From Roridomyces roridus (taxonomy: Eukaryota > Basidiomycota > Agaricomycetes > Agaricales > Mycenaceae), in NCBI GenBank assembly GCA_029378245.1, contig JARKIF010000004.1, forward strand, positions 744,001 through 808,000: a stretch of DNA of 64,000 bases, written 5' to 3'. The position numbers and the translations under genes were made by a program. How positions within the stretch are numbered: position 1 is the first letter of the stretch; the number at the start of each line of letters is the position of its first letter. Below, piece after piece: positions 52,200 through 62,801 of this stretch. The notes beneath the pieces are model-generated. The model did not search any database. It saw nothing but the letters and a program-made list of their open reading frames with translations, and was not told the DNA's origin.

Positions 52200-53489
52200 T
52201 CGTAACTGGACGGCACCCACCCGCGTTCTGTGCCGACTTGCCCCTCGTACGATGCGGTTTTGGTCGATTCACCAACGGGGAGATGAAGCTGGTTGCACTC
52301 GACGAACCTCTCCTTGTCGTCAGCGCCGCGCGACATTTTTTCAACGCGTGGCCATGGCCGGAAACAGGGGAACCCACTCCGAATGTCTTCTCAGCACTCA
52401 CACTTCATCGCCAACACCTGACTCCGAAATCTCTTACCACTTTTCTCCTCTCTTATTTTGAACGAGCGTTCGCGGACGACACTGTCGTCTTGTCGGATGT
52501 GTTTTCCTTTCCCCAGGAACCCGTTCCTCAGTGGACCACCCAGCGCGCACAGCTCTTGGCTCTTAGCGAGTCGACAGAGAACAAGTTCCCTGCAATCAGC
52601 GCAGACTCCCTCCCCGAGGTGGAGTCGTGGCTGGATGGCATGGTTTGAGGCACCTTCTGTCTGACGCACACCACGCACCCGGAGCTCATTTTCCATCTCA
52701 AGTTGGATGACGACCAGATCGTTCGCGTCATTTTACACTCAAATGTGACCGAGAAGGAGAAACAGCCAGACACACGAGAGGTACAGGGAACCAATACAGA
52801 GTCGCCGAACGCCGACAGCTCGGTCGCGAAGCTACTTGACACCGCTCAACTCCACCGACCCTCTCAAATCTTGCATGTCGTCGCCTCCTTCCCTGTCACA
52901 TCGTCTCTGTACACGGTGTCATCAAGCTTGAAACAGACTTCGGACCCTGTTTTCGCGAGCCTCAACATGGGGTTCTTCGAACGTCTTACAACACAAATGG
53001 ACAGCAAGGATCTCGTCAACCACGTCGTCTCCGCCGTGACACTGGGCAAATGCAAAAAGGACGACCACCTGCAGCTGTTGTTCAACCTGTCCCGCTCGAC
53101 AATCCTTCCACTGCTCCATCACACAAACGGGCTTGGGTGGATTCAGACTCGGATTCGCAGGAGTCTGATGAGGACCTCCCACAGTCGAAGAACAGAGAAG
53201 AGAGAAGAGTTGACGCTGAGGACTTTTATTATGTAAATTCCATTATTGCTGTGAGCCAGAGACGGTCGAGTCTAACAACCAAACATCGGCGAAGTGGGAC
53301 AACGACCGGACGGGTGTGTGCACCTGTCGTTCGAGGATTCAGGAAGAGACGCACACGGGCAACGTGTAGGACTGAATAAGTCTCGCGCTTCGCTACAAAT
53401 ACAAATACTGCAGGCGAATGGCCTGATCCACTACGATATCTAATATACAGAGCAACCTTGGAGCAAGCCAGAAGAAAAATCAACTAAAA

Positions 53490-55252
53490 TCAGCCCCTCG
53501 TTGGAACAGCCAAATGCTGAAATACTAGTAAGCCACCAGAGGAGAAATCCAGAACAAAACCCACATTCTTGCCAAGTTCATGCGCCTGGTTGTCCGTCTG
53601 CGTCCGACAATTGTAGCCATACCTGGGACGAACTTCATCAGCCTGGACTGAAACTTGGCGGAAAATACGTACCAGCAATCCTCAGGTGGCACCCAGCCCC
53701 CTTTGACCCGCTCAGCCAACAGCCACCTCCACAGATGCTTCTCCAAAAATCGTTTTAAACAATCTTCGCAGAGTGAATCACTCCTGCTCCAGGTGGCGAA
53801 TTCACTCGTGCTCGTATTGGCACTGGTCGGCTGCCCTCGATACATCTCCTCCGCGAAATCGAACACTTTTCCCACCCAGATACCCCCCTCAACGCCTTGG
53901 TGCGGGCCGCGCAGTATAGGCCAGGGGCTTGCAGGAGCGGCGGCACGGTAAATATCCAAAATCAGTGCAGAAAGCACCTGAGTTATGCTAGGAGAGCGGT
54001 TCAATTCGTCTTTGAGAAGTTGTTGAGCGGGAGCGTCCATCAACCGACTTTTGTGCCAGTCTTTGCAACATCAGCAAGTGTTACTGTGTGAAAGGTGCGA
54101 ATTTACTAGTTTCGGTAAGCAATTTGAGCCCGTTGGGCGCGGCACAGTGCGAACCTGAGATATCAAGCTAAATTCCTGACGGAGATGGAAACACTCAGAT
54201 GTATCATTCTCCCCATGCACTTGCATCCAACAGCCACCGCGCCGGAGACGCACCGTCGTCCTCGTTCGGCGGTTCCAGAGGCCCCATTTCCTGGTCCTTG
54301 CCATCTGAGATGAACAATGGGTCTTCCTTCCGCTTTTCCCAAATCGTCGCAAACGGCAACGAGTAGTAACCGCCCAGAAAAGGAGTCGCATCGCCAACGA
54401 ACGAATACCCAATACTCTCTAGCGTGCTGTCGTCTGTCTGCGACTCCCAGGCCTGCAGCGCACCTCCAGGACCCGAGCTGAGCAGCACGTCGAGGTTCTC
54501 GCCTGTGTGGGTAATATAAGCCACCACTCAGAAGTGGGACGACCACGCACCTGACTCCCCCTGCGAAACCTCCCTAAAAATCCAGCGCATGAATCTCACG
54601 AATGAATACAACTCCAACAGCTCCCTCGTCTTATACACATCCAAAACCGCCGCCCTTCTCTCCCTCACTCTCTCAACCTGGTCTGCATCCATATCACTAA
54701 GCTCTTCGTAGTCGAGGTTATCGCCGGGGAATAGCTCGTAGAAAAGCATTGCCCGATACGCCGCGCGCCGAAACCTCTTCGACTCTGCCCTGGTGAGCAC
54801 TGAGCTCCTGGAGAACCGCGACTTGTGCCGGAGACTGAATACATCTTCCAAAGCCTGGACAGTGGCCGCGTTCTCGAGAAGCCGGCGTTGCTCCTCGCCA
54901 GTGAGGGTGCTCGCGTTCTGTCCCTCTGGACACGCGTTCGCCACGTCCACCGGGTCCGTGTCAGTCGAGACGTGGCCATCGAGTGGGTATCGGATGAGAC
55001 GCAGGGCAGCGGGGAGGGCGGGCCCGACGATGTTGTACGCCACCGCCCGTGTGATGGACTATCTAGTATTCAGCCATGCTCAGAGCTGAGAATGAAGAGC
55101 GCTCCCGCCTTTGGATGATTCCGATACACATTCTGGAACTCCTTTGAAACGAGCGCGACTCGGTGTAGGGTGCCAAAGTCAGGACAAAAGGTCATGATAC
55201 GGTCGACGACGTCGTTTCCGAGCGTTAGGGCGCCTGGCCTAGGGGAAGACAT
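53490..55252 (-). CDS. F-box-like protein of unknown function
   Basis: Start at 55252 (MSSPRPGALTLGNDVVDRIM), then FGTLHRVALVSKEFQNVYRN, which is compatible with an F-box-like helix set. Exons follow on the minus strand: about 55050-55252, about 54545-55043, about 54204-54510, about 53650-54060, and 53490-53603 or nearby, joined by GT-AG introns. The body is helical (EEQRRLLENAATVQALEDVF, ESKRFRRAAYRAMLFYELF) and contains a CEDCLKRFLE segment. I cannot name the family with confidence. The last intron (about 53612-53670) rejoins DCW with YGYNCRTQTD. The stop is at 53490. Confidence 0.55.
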
Positions 55253-55324
55253 GGAGGGTGTGTGGGTGGGGAACGAAAAGAAAACGAACGAATCGGGCGG
55301 AGTGGCGGTGTCAAGTCAACCATG

Positions 55325-55550
55325 CCAGCGCTGATCAGTACTTCTTGCAAAAGCTGTCTGTCGAACATGGACCGCAACTCGAAGATCAAATCCAAAAAAA
55401 ACTCATCAGCATCCTCTCCGGCACAATTTGAGCACAATAGCCTACCTCCCCTCCCGCGCCAACCTTCCAGCTTACCACGTCTGAGTCTCTGAGATCAAGC
55501 AGCGCGATCCCGAAAAGTACGATAGTCCCGCAGTCAGTCTTTGAAGGTGG
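55325..55550 (+). pseudogene. MED21 exon 1 relic
   Basis: DNA matches the start and first exon of MED21 (39585-39815): AGCGCTGATC, GAGCTGTC-like, ACATGGACCGCA, CTCCTCACCATCCTCTCC-like, TAGCCTACCTC, and CGATCCCGAAAAGTACGAT are all recognisable in order, including the start of intron 1. Several indels destroy the frame. It is therefore a DNA-level duplicate, not a processed copy. Confidence 0.75.
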
Positions 55551-55686
55551 GCACATCGTCACTGGACGTGATACGTCAACGGTATATGCGCGAATCAGAA
55601 AGACCCTTCTTGTGAATGAAAGAATTTTTAGCCCAGATGTTGTAAATTTAACGACAGGGTACACGGCGACTTCAATCCCTACCTTT

Positions 55687-56706
55687 TCAAGTTGAACTGT
55701 CAACGATGGTTTGGTTCGGCAAGTTCTCTTGCACCTGATATCGGAAGGTGGTGTACCAGTCCAGGTTGGGGTCCGTCAAAACGGGGCTGCGGACCATCCT
55801 TTTATGAGCACCGATCGGTTTAAACCTGTTCGAAAATGATTCAGAGGCACGATTCGCAGCTGCAGAAGCCGCACCTGATCTCCTTCTCAACCGCCCCGGG
55901 AATCGCATACGGTCCGTCGTTATGCGCGACGACAAGGACGGTCGCATAGTCCTCCTGCCCATGCGAGCTGCGCTTGACCGCCGTGCGATGCTGAGCGTGC
56001 ATCTCCAATAGCCTGGACTCTCCATTCAACTTTGACGTGGTTATTCCTTCTGCTATTGTCATCATGAACTGGATCTCAAGCATGGGCTTCACCACCGAGA
56101 TGAGCTCGAAACGCGCGCCAGAGTCGGTGTGCGGGCGTGGGCGGAGATTGATGATGAGGCCAAAATTGTCGATGTTGGACGGGTGGGCGTTGAGCTTGAG
56201 GGCTACGATTGTGGCACAGACCAGAGAGCCGTTGAACCGTGATGTCCAGAGGCGGAGGTATCGCTTGAGAGCCGGCTCGCCGGTCACAGGGTCGGGGGCG
56301 AAGGTCGAGGCTAGCTGGCAAGCGGGTTTGTGAAGGGGCCAGTCGTGCCTTTGGTAGTCCTTGCTCTGAATCTTGAAATCAGCCTCGCCGTGATGGGATA
56401 CTCTCTGCACGCACGCAATACATGGCCGTCCTTGAAGATTCAGGGTAGATTCGGAGGTGTGCCAGTGTACTCACTTGCACCGAGAACATTTGTCGAGTTT
56501 CCCGTCATGGTTATTAAAGTCTCGACGATCGCACATCCGCACCGCCAAACGACTGAGCAACGTCTCAGGGTCCAGATTCAGTTCGCCGTCTGAGACGCCT
56601 TCTGCGGAGATGACTGGAGTCAAGCTGCATTAGCATAGCACTGGAGTCGAGTAAGTTGAGGAGGCTGGGGAGGCTCACTGGCGGGCTTCAAAACTAGTCG
56701 CGGCAT
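55687..56706 (-). CDS. MYND-like zinc-finger protein, finger degenerate
   Basis: Start at 56706 (MPRLVLKPA), intron about 56617-56678, exon to about 56486 ending DKCSRCK, intron to about 56412, then a main exon and a last exon after an intron at about 55829-55875, stop at 55687. The finger region keeps the first Cys pairs and the end KDYQRHDWPLHKPAC, but the YC.xxC part of a MYND finger is replaced (Cys to Tyr in KDYQ). The central part (about 150 residues) has no domain I recognise. MYND fingers normally mediate protein contacts in repressors and methyltransferases; here the zinc site may be incomplete. The exact splice after CSRCK is uncertain. Confidence 0.6.
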
Positions 56707-56906
56707 CGTGGTGGTGGAGAGAGACAAGCGGCGCGCTTAAAATGTGTAAAATCAAACCGGGATTGATCCGTCTTCACGACCCGTCACACAAAGTCACATC
56801 GCTTCTTTCTCTTCACCATAACCTCGTCAGTGCTTTTGGATGACTTTGAGCACATTTTCACTTACTTGACAGCCCAAACTAGTTTCAACCCACAGAATTC
56901 GCGCTC

Positions 56907-57938
56907 ATGCAGACACATTCATCGGTGGTCTTCACTCTGCCCAACGAGCTCATTTCCGAGATCTTTTGTCACTTCATTCCCGAGTACCCCCTCTGCCCGC
57001 CGCACATGGGGCTCTCCTCGCCGACAGTTCTCACACACATATGCCGCCGGTGGAGGCAAATAGCCCTTGGCACCCCCGAACTGTGGAGGGCGATCTCGCT
57101 GCTTGATCCAGGTATAGAACAGGTTCAAGAGCCGGATCCGGGAGCGGTAGAGTTCTGGCTGCAGCACTCGGGTTGTCTCCCACTCTCCCTCCATGCTCAC
57201 GTCGAGTACAGCGTGATATCTGGTCGACTGTCCAGCAAACTATTTTCAATAATCCTCCCACATCGCCAGCGCTGGCAATATGTCATGCTGCGAATCTCCC
57301 CTGCGAATCTCCTTCTCATCGAGGGTCCAATGCCGGTGCTTCGCGATTGTGAGATCTTTGTCGACCACGATCCGGATACCGACAGGTTTCCTTCGCCTTC
57401 TGAGGTCGACGAACTCGCCAAGGATTTTGGGACCCTCTCCGTGATTGCTGAGCATGCACCTCAACTCGAAACCGTCATGCTTGAAAGCGAACTCTCTCAT
57501 TGCATCATCATTTTGCCTTGGTTTCAATTGACCTCCTTGACACTCTACGACACGACGACTCGTCACTCCCATCCCATCCTCCGAGAGGCGGTCAGCCTGA
57601 TCTTCTGCGAAATACACCTCTCCGGCGCGGACACGCAAGCTGAGATCGAGGACATCGAACTCGAGGACCTCGAGACTCTGATCATTGAGTGGTCCCGGGA
57701 CTCGCATAGCGAGCCCATCCCGAGGTATCTCGGTGCCTTTCATGTCCCCTCGCTGCGTAGTTTCAAAGTCCATGCCGAATTTCTCGACCCACACCCCGTC
57801 GATGCACTGCGCTCGTTGATTCGGAGATCCAAGTGCGAGCTGCAGAAAGTCGTTATCACGGGGTGGTGGCCAAACACATTGAAAGAAGAGGATCGCACTG
57901 CGTTTCCCGAAATTCCCACATTCGAGTTCAGACGCTGA
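56907..57938 (+). CDS. F-box/LRR-type protein
   Basis: A single-exon gene of 343 residues, apparently intact. The F-box is FTLPNELISEIFCHFIPEYP, followed by the hallmark LTHICRRWRQIALGTPELWRA, and then a Leu-rich region with the clan-typical sequence IEGPMPVLRDCEIFVD and AFHVPSLRSFKVHAEFL. It is probably an SCF adaptor in a large paralogous family; three more members or relics are in this window. The start ATG at 56907 gives a short N-terminus compared with the gene at 59714, which has an extra helical region before the F-box, so an upstream exon cannot be excluded. Confidence 0.8.
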   Translation: MQTHSSVVFTLPNELISEIFCHFIPEYPLCPPHMGLSSPTVLTHICRRWRQIALGTPELWRAISLLDPGIEQVQEPDPGAVEFWLQHSGCLPLSLHAHVEYSVISGRLSSKLFSIILPHRQRWQYVMLRISPANLLLIEGPMPVLRDCEIFVDHDPDTDRFPSPSEVDELAKDFGTLSVIAEHAPQLETVMLESELSHCIIILPWFQLTSLTLYDTTTRHSHPILREAVSLIFCEIHLSGADTQAEIEDIELEDLETLIIEWSRDSHSEPIPRYLGAFHVPSLRSFKVHAEFLDPHPVDALRSLIRRSKCELQKVVITGWWPNTLKEEDRTAFPEIPTFEFRR

Positions 57939-58228
57939 GATTCGGAGGACAGAGTGCGTGCGTCTTGTGTCCATCCATGCTTAGACTTTGATAACTATGA
58001 CTTGCAGATAAAAGCTCTTGAGATTTGGGTTGAAGTAGTGGTACCACCCTTATGCGCTAAATTCCAAACCATCTTGTACACCCTGTCGACTGCGCTCATT
58101 ATCCGGAGATCCCAATGCGTGTCGTTATGGGTCCATGTATATCACATTCCTGTCTGCGTCGAAGGTCATTGCCGGTAAGAACAAACTGTATTCATTTCAC
58201 TCTGTCAATTATCGCGTACATCCGCACC
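57939..58228. other. intergenic, convergent with the NmrA-like gene
   Basis: About 290 bp between the stop of the F-box gene (+) and the stop of the NmrA-like gene (-). No feature is supported. Confidence 0.4.
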
Positions 58229-59473
58229 TCATCCCTTATTGGCATAAAACTTCCGCACCTCCTCCACCAACTCGTCCACAGTCCCTAACCGCGCACCCAG
58301 CTCCACAAGTTCGGGGTTTGGCACGGGCGTGGAGGTGTAAAGGCCATTGTATTCCGCGTGCGACGCCAACTACCGCAGGTTGAGTGGGCGTTAAAGAGGG
58401 AGGTTAGAGGAAAAGCCATACCATCGCATCGCGTACAGCGTTCCCTGACGTCGAAGGGAAAGTGACCGATATAGGTACGCCCAGCGCTGCACATCGTAAA
58501 TCTTCAAATGCGCACGAGAAACATCAAATGGAACGAACCTTTTTCAATACGCTCCGCCAAGTCGGTGTAACTCAAATTGGCCGTCACAACAGGGTAGCTC
58601 TTGCCGGAAATCGATGATGGCAGGTTGGGATTGTCGTAATTCTTGAGGAGGGCCAGAGCCGCTTCGCCTACGTCGTGCGAGACCCATGTGTGCGCTTCGA
58701 GCGCGGTTGGGGTGTATTTGGGGACGGAGATCGTGTACCCCGGAGAGGTGGGTGATTTTTGCAGATAGTTTTTCCTGTAGATGCCCCGGTTGAAAATGAG
58801 TGGGGCGATTGAAACATACATACGTCCAAAGACTGTCGGCAAACCCGCCGAGGAGGAGGGAGGCGTTGGTGAGACCAGAGGATTGGAGGTATTCTTGGAT
58901 TGCCGCTTTATCTGCCACTCACTACTCAAGAACTCACTTTTGATAGGAAGGGATACCCGTACCGTCGTAGTGGGTGAGATTCGAGTATTTTCCACCGGAG
59001 AGTTGGGTCATATTCGGTAGTGAGCTGCAAGAAGGTAAGCAGAAGGATTACCCCTACGGGTAAGCAACCTGAATATGAAGAACTTGACACCAGCCTCGCG
59101 AGCTGCGTCGACCATATTACGGCCCTGTGTGAGCTCGTCGGGACCATCAGCAAAGGCGGGGACTATGGTTGGAACTGTAACCTGGACATGAAGTTAACCT
59201 TTGAAACATCACTGACCTACCGCTACGCACCGCGAAAACAGCCTCGGACCCACGTAGAGCCTCTACCAACGACTCCTTGCTGCTGCTATCGGCAGCCACG
59301 ACCTCGACGCCCCGTTCTTGGAGCTTGAGACCGGCTTCAGAGGTTGGGCTTCGTGTGAGCGCACGTGGGGTGAAGGTGCCGTCACGGAGGAGTGCTTCCA
59401 CGACAGAAGAGCCTTGGAGGCCAGAGGCGCCGAATACTGAGACGATTCGCGGAGGCACACTGAGAGATGTCAT
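58229..59473 (-). CDS. NmrA-like NAD(P)-binding protein
   Basis: Start at 59473. The first exon carries the Rossmann fold: RIVSVFGASGLQGSSVVEAL with the GASGLQG (GxxGxxG-type) dinucleotide motif, then VEVVAADSSSKESLVEALRG and AVFAV. Several exons follow (introns of about 45-55 bp near 59170-59220, 59030-59075, 58920-58950, 58790-58836, 58500-58540 and 58378-58430). Downstream segments include FADGPDELTQGRNMVDAARE, KFFIFSSLPNM, GFADSLWTY, VPKYTPTALEAHTWVSHDVG and VEEVRKFYANKG. The family includes the nitrogen-metabolite regulator NmrA and isoflavone reductase-like enzymes; these sense NADP(H) or reduce substrates, and I cannot tell which applies here. The stop is at 58229. The gene is divergent from the F-box gene at 59714 with about 240 bp between starts. 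Confidence 0.8.
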
Positions 59474-59713
59474 TGTGAATGGTGGAGTGGAGCAAGCGAT
59501 CAAGATCATCAACCGCATCAAAGCCGGCCCGGCCCCGAGAGCCTTTTCAAATCGCCTCGCTGCCGCCTTTGACTAAATCCGAGTCAGGGGCAGATGCAAA
59601 AACAGACGGCGCCCTTCCATTGCCAAGCCCTCACAACCATCCTGGCATTCGATCCACTAAAAGGTGAGCCGACTTTCGTCTTCTGGTCTTGTGCACTCAT
59701 TTATCCACCTCAG
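59474..59713. promoter_or_regulatory. shared upstream region of NmrA-like and F-box genes
   Basis: 240 bp between divergent starts. No clear TATA box is visible; the role is inferred from position only. Confidence 0.35.
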
Positions 59714-61019
59714 ATGTCGTTTGTCCCTGCCGTCGCACGAGCCCGACTCTCTCAGCTAGCTACCCGGCTCCCTCTATCCGACTCGAGCCTCCTGGAGCGC
59801 AACGCCCTCCAGCAAGCGCTCACAGACTACAAATACCCCGTCCTGACATTGCCATCCGAGGTCACATCCGAAATCTTCCTCCACTTCCTTCCGTCGTATC
59901 CCAAGCGTGCAATCCTTCACCGGACCGTCCTCGCCGTCTCTCCTGCTGCAAATTTGCCGCGAATGGCGCGACGTGGCGTTGGCGACGCCCGAATTGTGGA
60001 GCACCTTCGAGGTCAAGATAGGTTATCAAGATACGCCTGCGGTGCATGCCCGCAACCAGTACTTTCTGGTAGAGTGGCTGGAACGGTCGAAGGATATCGA
60101 TTGTCCTCTCTCCGTCCAATTCAGCTGTTCAAGTCGTCGCCAGACGGATGACTCGAAATACCCCTTGATCGCTGCGTTGTTCGACCTTCTTCTTCAGCAA
60201 ACTCAGCGGTGGCAAGATATGAGGCTCGAGCTGCCCTACCAAGAGCTCCAGCGCATCGCATGTTCCCTTCCCATCCTCCGCGATTTGCATTTGGACGTGG
60301 CGAAGTTCGACGCCGACAAGGGTGTCAAGTCGTCTCAAAACTTGGCCCTCCACACCCCAAATCTGCGGAAATTAGTGCTCTATCCCGGGAAATACTTCAA
60401 TAGTTTCAAGAGCGTCTTTCCCTGGTCACAGATTACCGTCCTCGACGCGCACCTGTACGAGCACGACGCGGCTCACGTCCTGCGCAGTGCCGGGGCGCTC
60501 GAAGAGTGTTCGATAACTCTCATGGATGGGACCACGCTTCTCTCAACAATCGCCTCGCCCATTCCCCCTCTTCGTCATCTCAAATCACTCTCACTCGAGA
60601 CGTATTCGGGCAGTCCCATGGCCGACACCCTCGTCAAAGCGTTGGCAAAGGCGCTCCCGGCCCTCCGCACCCTCACCATCAGCGAGTTCCTCTTGGGCGA
60701 GGAGGATCCGGTGGGTACGCTTTCCTCGCTGTGCCCACCTGGTTACACGGGACCTATCACTGTCTCCGATGCGTGCAGAGAAGCCGACGAGTACGAACAA
60801 GCTTTCCCTCACGTCAAGGAGCTGGTCGTTGAACCCTGGGAGGATCCCAACTACTGTTACATGTGCGGTGGGGTGCCGCATTACAGCGGTTTTCAAAACA
60901 GTATACGGGTTTTGATCCAGTGCTCCACCTTCGTTTGTGTTGACCTCTGTATGCCGGTGAGTCTGCTTCGACTCCACTCGCCTGCCCGGAAAGGGAAATG
61001 CCGTCCAGCCACGGCATAG
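59714..61019 (+). pseudogene. F-box/LRR-type protein with a frameshift
   Basis: Starts at 59714 with a helical segment (VARARLSQLATRLPLSDSSL), then YKYPVLTLPSEVTSEIFLHFLP. Within the F-box the frame breaks at about 59909-59913: the continuation TGPSSPSLLLQICREWRDVALATPELWS is in another frame, as if one A had been inserted in GCAATCC. After that a frame of about 370 codons is open to 61019, with the usual Leu-rich region (LPILRDLHLDVAKFD, LKSLSLETYSG, LPALRTLTISEFLLG). The C-terminal about 40 codons lie inside a long inverted repeat (60882-61145), so the natural end may have been altered. It may be a recent pseudogene or an assembly error. Confidence 0.75.
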
Positions 61020-61145
61020 CTCTTGAATTTATTTGTGGAGTGGAGTGGAGCGGAAGCTCGACTCTCCGTCAAACAAAGGTCAGCAAAAATGTGCGTGGAG
61101 CGAGGCTCCAAACCCGTATACTGTTTTGAAAACCGCTGTAGCTGA
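60882..61145. repeat. imperfect inverted repeat at the end of the F-box gene
   Basis: The arm 60882-60985 (TACAGCGGTTTTCAAAACAG...) pairs with the reverse complement of 61040-61145; the outer 28 bp are identical, and the rest is roughly 70 percent alike. The loop is about 55 bp. The transcript of the F-box gene would fold into a long hairpin here. The region from 61146 to 61407 is non-coding. Confidence 0.75.
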
Positions 61146-61407
61146 TGGGATGAATGAGAGGATCATCGGAAGGGATGTGCGGGTTCCCATCGGTGTCCGA
61201 TTTATCTTTCGACGTTTTTTATATATTGAAAAATTCGTTGTTCCTTCCACTCGAAGTCTTCGTCAACCGAGTCGTTACTTTCTCCTACAACCACTGCGTA
61301 AATAAGTACCCGTCGAATTTGGCCCCATCGACAGCGTAGCAGCGAAATAGCACAAGAATTCGATGCGATTCCCTAATTACATTCTCAGGCTCTACAAGTT
61401 TCAATAT

Positions 61408-62749
61408 CTACTCCAACCGCTGAACGACGACACTCCCTCCCAGCTTGGCCTCTGTAATGCTCTGCTTCTCATCCTCCAGCACACGCGTAGGGAACGTGGT
61501 GCTCAGCGTGTATGCGCGGGGAGCGGGGTTCGTGCTGCATGTATCGGTTGAGAAAAAAACAAATTTGGTACAAGGGAAGACGCACGATTCGATAAACGCG
61601 CGCAAGTCTGCGATGGTATGCGTCGTGTTGAGTCGCGCGAGGAGGCTACGCGAGTGAATTGAGTCAACATTGAGAGGTTGAAGAAGATGATATGATCACG
61701 TACCGCCCCCCATCTGCAAGTCGAACTTGAATCTGTGCTACAGGCTGGCTGTCGTCCACCGAAGGCGCCTGTACCGTGCTTCTCGCAGTCTCAACGTCGC
61801 CAAAGGATCCGGGCATACGCGTCGTCGTCGAAGGCCCCGCTGCATTTGAAGACGAAGCAACACCAGGGACAGGCGCACCGAGACGGACACCGCCGCTGCC
61901 CCAGGCTGTGCGTGGTGCGACGTAGTCTTCGTTCGTGCGCTTGGAAACTACGACTTCGACGGGTTGGCCAGGGAGGACATTGAGCACTGCAGGCGGCGCG
62001 AGGCTGCTCTCGTAGTCAGAACTCGAGTCTCTCATACAAAGAAAAGACACACCCAGAGTGAAGGGCGTTGAGGAGCTCGGCGTGTTCAGGATTGTCGTAG
62101 CGCATGAGGGGTCCGTCTTCGATGGAGTAGCCTTCACGCCAGAAAGTGAGACGACGGGTGACGGGTACGAGGGAGGGGTCGGCTGGGGCGTTGGGGTCTG
62201 GGATGAATCTGCTCTCTGCTTCGTCCGAGCCAAGAGTATGCCCGCCACCGCTGAATACTCCGCCCGCTGTAGGTGGGGCTGGTGCCGCTCCAGCTCTGCG
62301 AATGTCAGGATGTACTCCAAAAGCAATGATAAAGCGACATACTCTTCCGCGCGCCTCAAAAGGTCTCGCACCAAGTTCCCACCAGGAATCCGCTCTCGAT
62401 TGTTCGGTGCATTGGGGTTCTGGACATTGACTCCACTGCGCTCGCCACCAGCAAACCACTGCTCACGCTCCGCAGGTGCCTCATCGTCCGAGTCATCGTC
62501 GTCGTCATCGCTGCCGTGGCTGTGCGGCTGAGGGGGCGCACGAGGTGGAGGCGCGATGTCCCGCAGAGTCCCGATACGCGCACCACCGCCCCCGCCCCTG
62601 CTGCTCTCACTGCTACCAGACCACCCTCCTACACGTCCTACACGGGGAGCAGCAGGGCGGCCCCACGATTCTGGAAGAGGTTCATTCGATGCAGGTCCGC
62701 CGCCGAGAGACCGTCCGCCTGCGTTGCTGTCTTTGTTATCGCCCGACAT
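61408..62749 (-). CDS. SHP1: SEP/UBX-domain Cdc48/p97 cofactor (p47/Shp1 type), no UBA
   Basis: Start at 62749. Exon 1 has a Gly/Ser/acidic linker and ends with the block [20 protein letters not shown] and [10 protein letters not shown]. Exon 2 begins the SEP domain ([33 protein letters not shown]) and exon 3 completes it ([20 protein letters not shown]). The UBX domain follows ([56 protein letters not shown] to the stop at 61408). Introns of 44-59 bp are at about 62295-62341, 62012-62056, 61655-61712 and 61548-61595. The protein should bind Cdc48/p97 in the cytoplasm and nucleus for membrane fusion and ubiquitin-dependent degradation. The N-terminal UBA domain normal in Shp1/p47 is absent: no upstream coding sequence is visible before 62749, and a repeat begins only about 50 bp away. 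Confidence 0.88.
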
Positions 62750-62801
62750 CGGTGAAAGTGAAAGTGAAAAGAGAGAGACGCGTCACGCGCAAATAAGGAA
62801 A

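Larger units (their letters stand above)
46710..53239 (+). pseudogene. large P-loop NTPase gene (Agaricomycete, Crinkler-like), broken in pieces
   Basis: One host gene can be followed through five segments: 46710-46956, 47347-47633, 49249-about 49798, about 50138-50777, and 52200-53239. Family landmarks in order: PYMEKFVCGNDPIHYW, a Walker A motif NTSGSGKT (about 49250-49274), KWLLLQLRPKFPD, a Walker B-like VLDESQH, PILREIIQSW, SDTGAFDDEA, RRMWAWCRGR, and VRCGFGRFTNG...LDEPLLVV. This protein class is abundant in mushroom genomes and resembles the NTPase part of Crinkler-type proteins; that link is from memory and moderate. Lesions: a TGA directly after Walker A (49275-49277), a frameshift near 47525, two TGA codons after RRMWAWCRGR, a TGA at 52646-52648, and four insertions. 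An intron at 47577-47623 is still intact. No product can be made from this locus. Confidence 0.75.

Noticed and set aside
52124..53236. An independent gene starting at 52124
   Set aside because: The first about 25 codons lie in the 1.4-kb insertion; the real continuity is with the NTPase segment ending at 50777.
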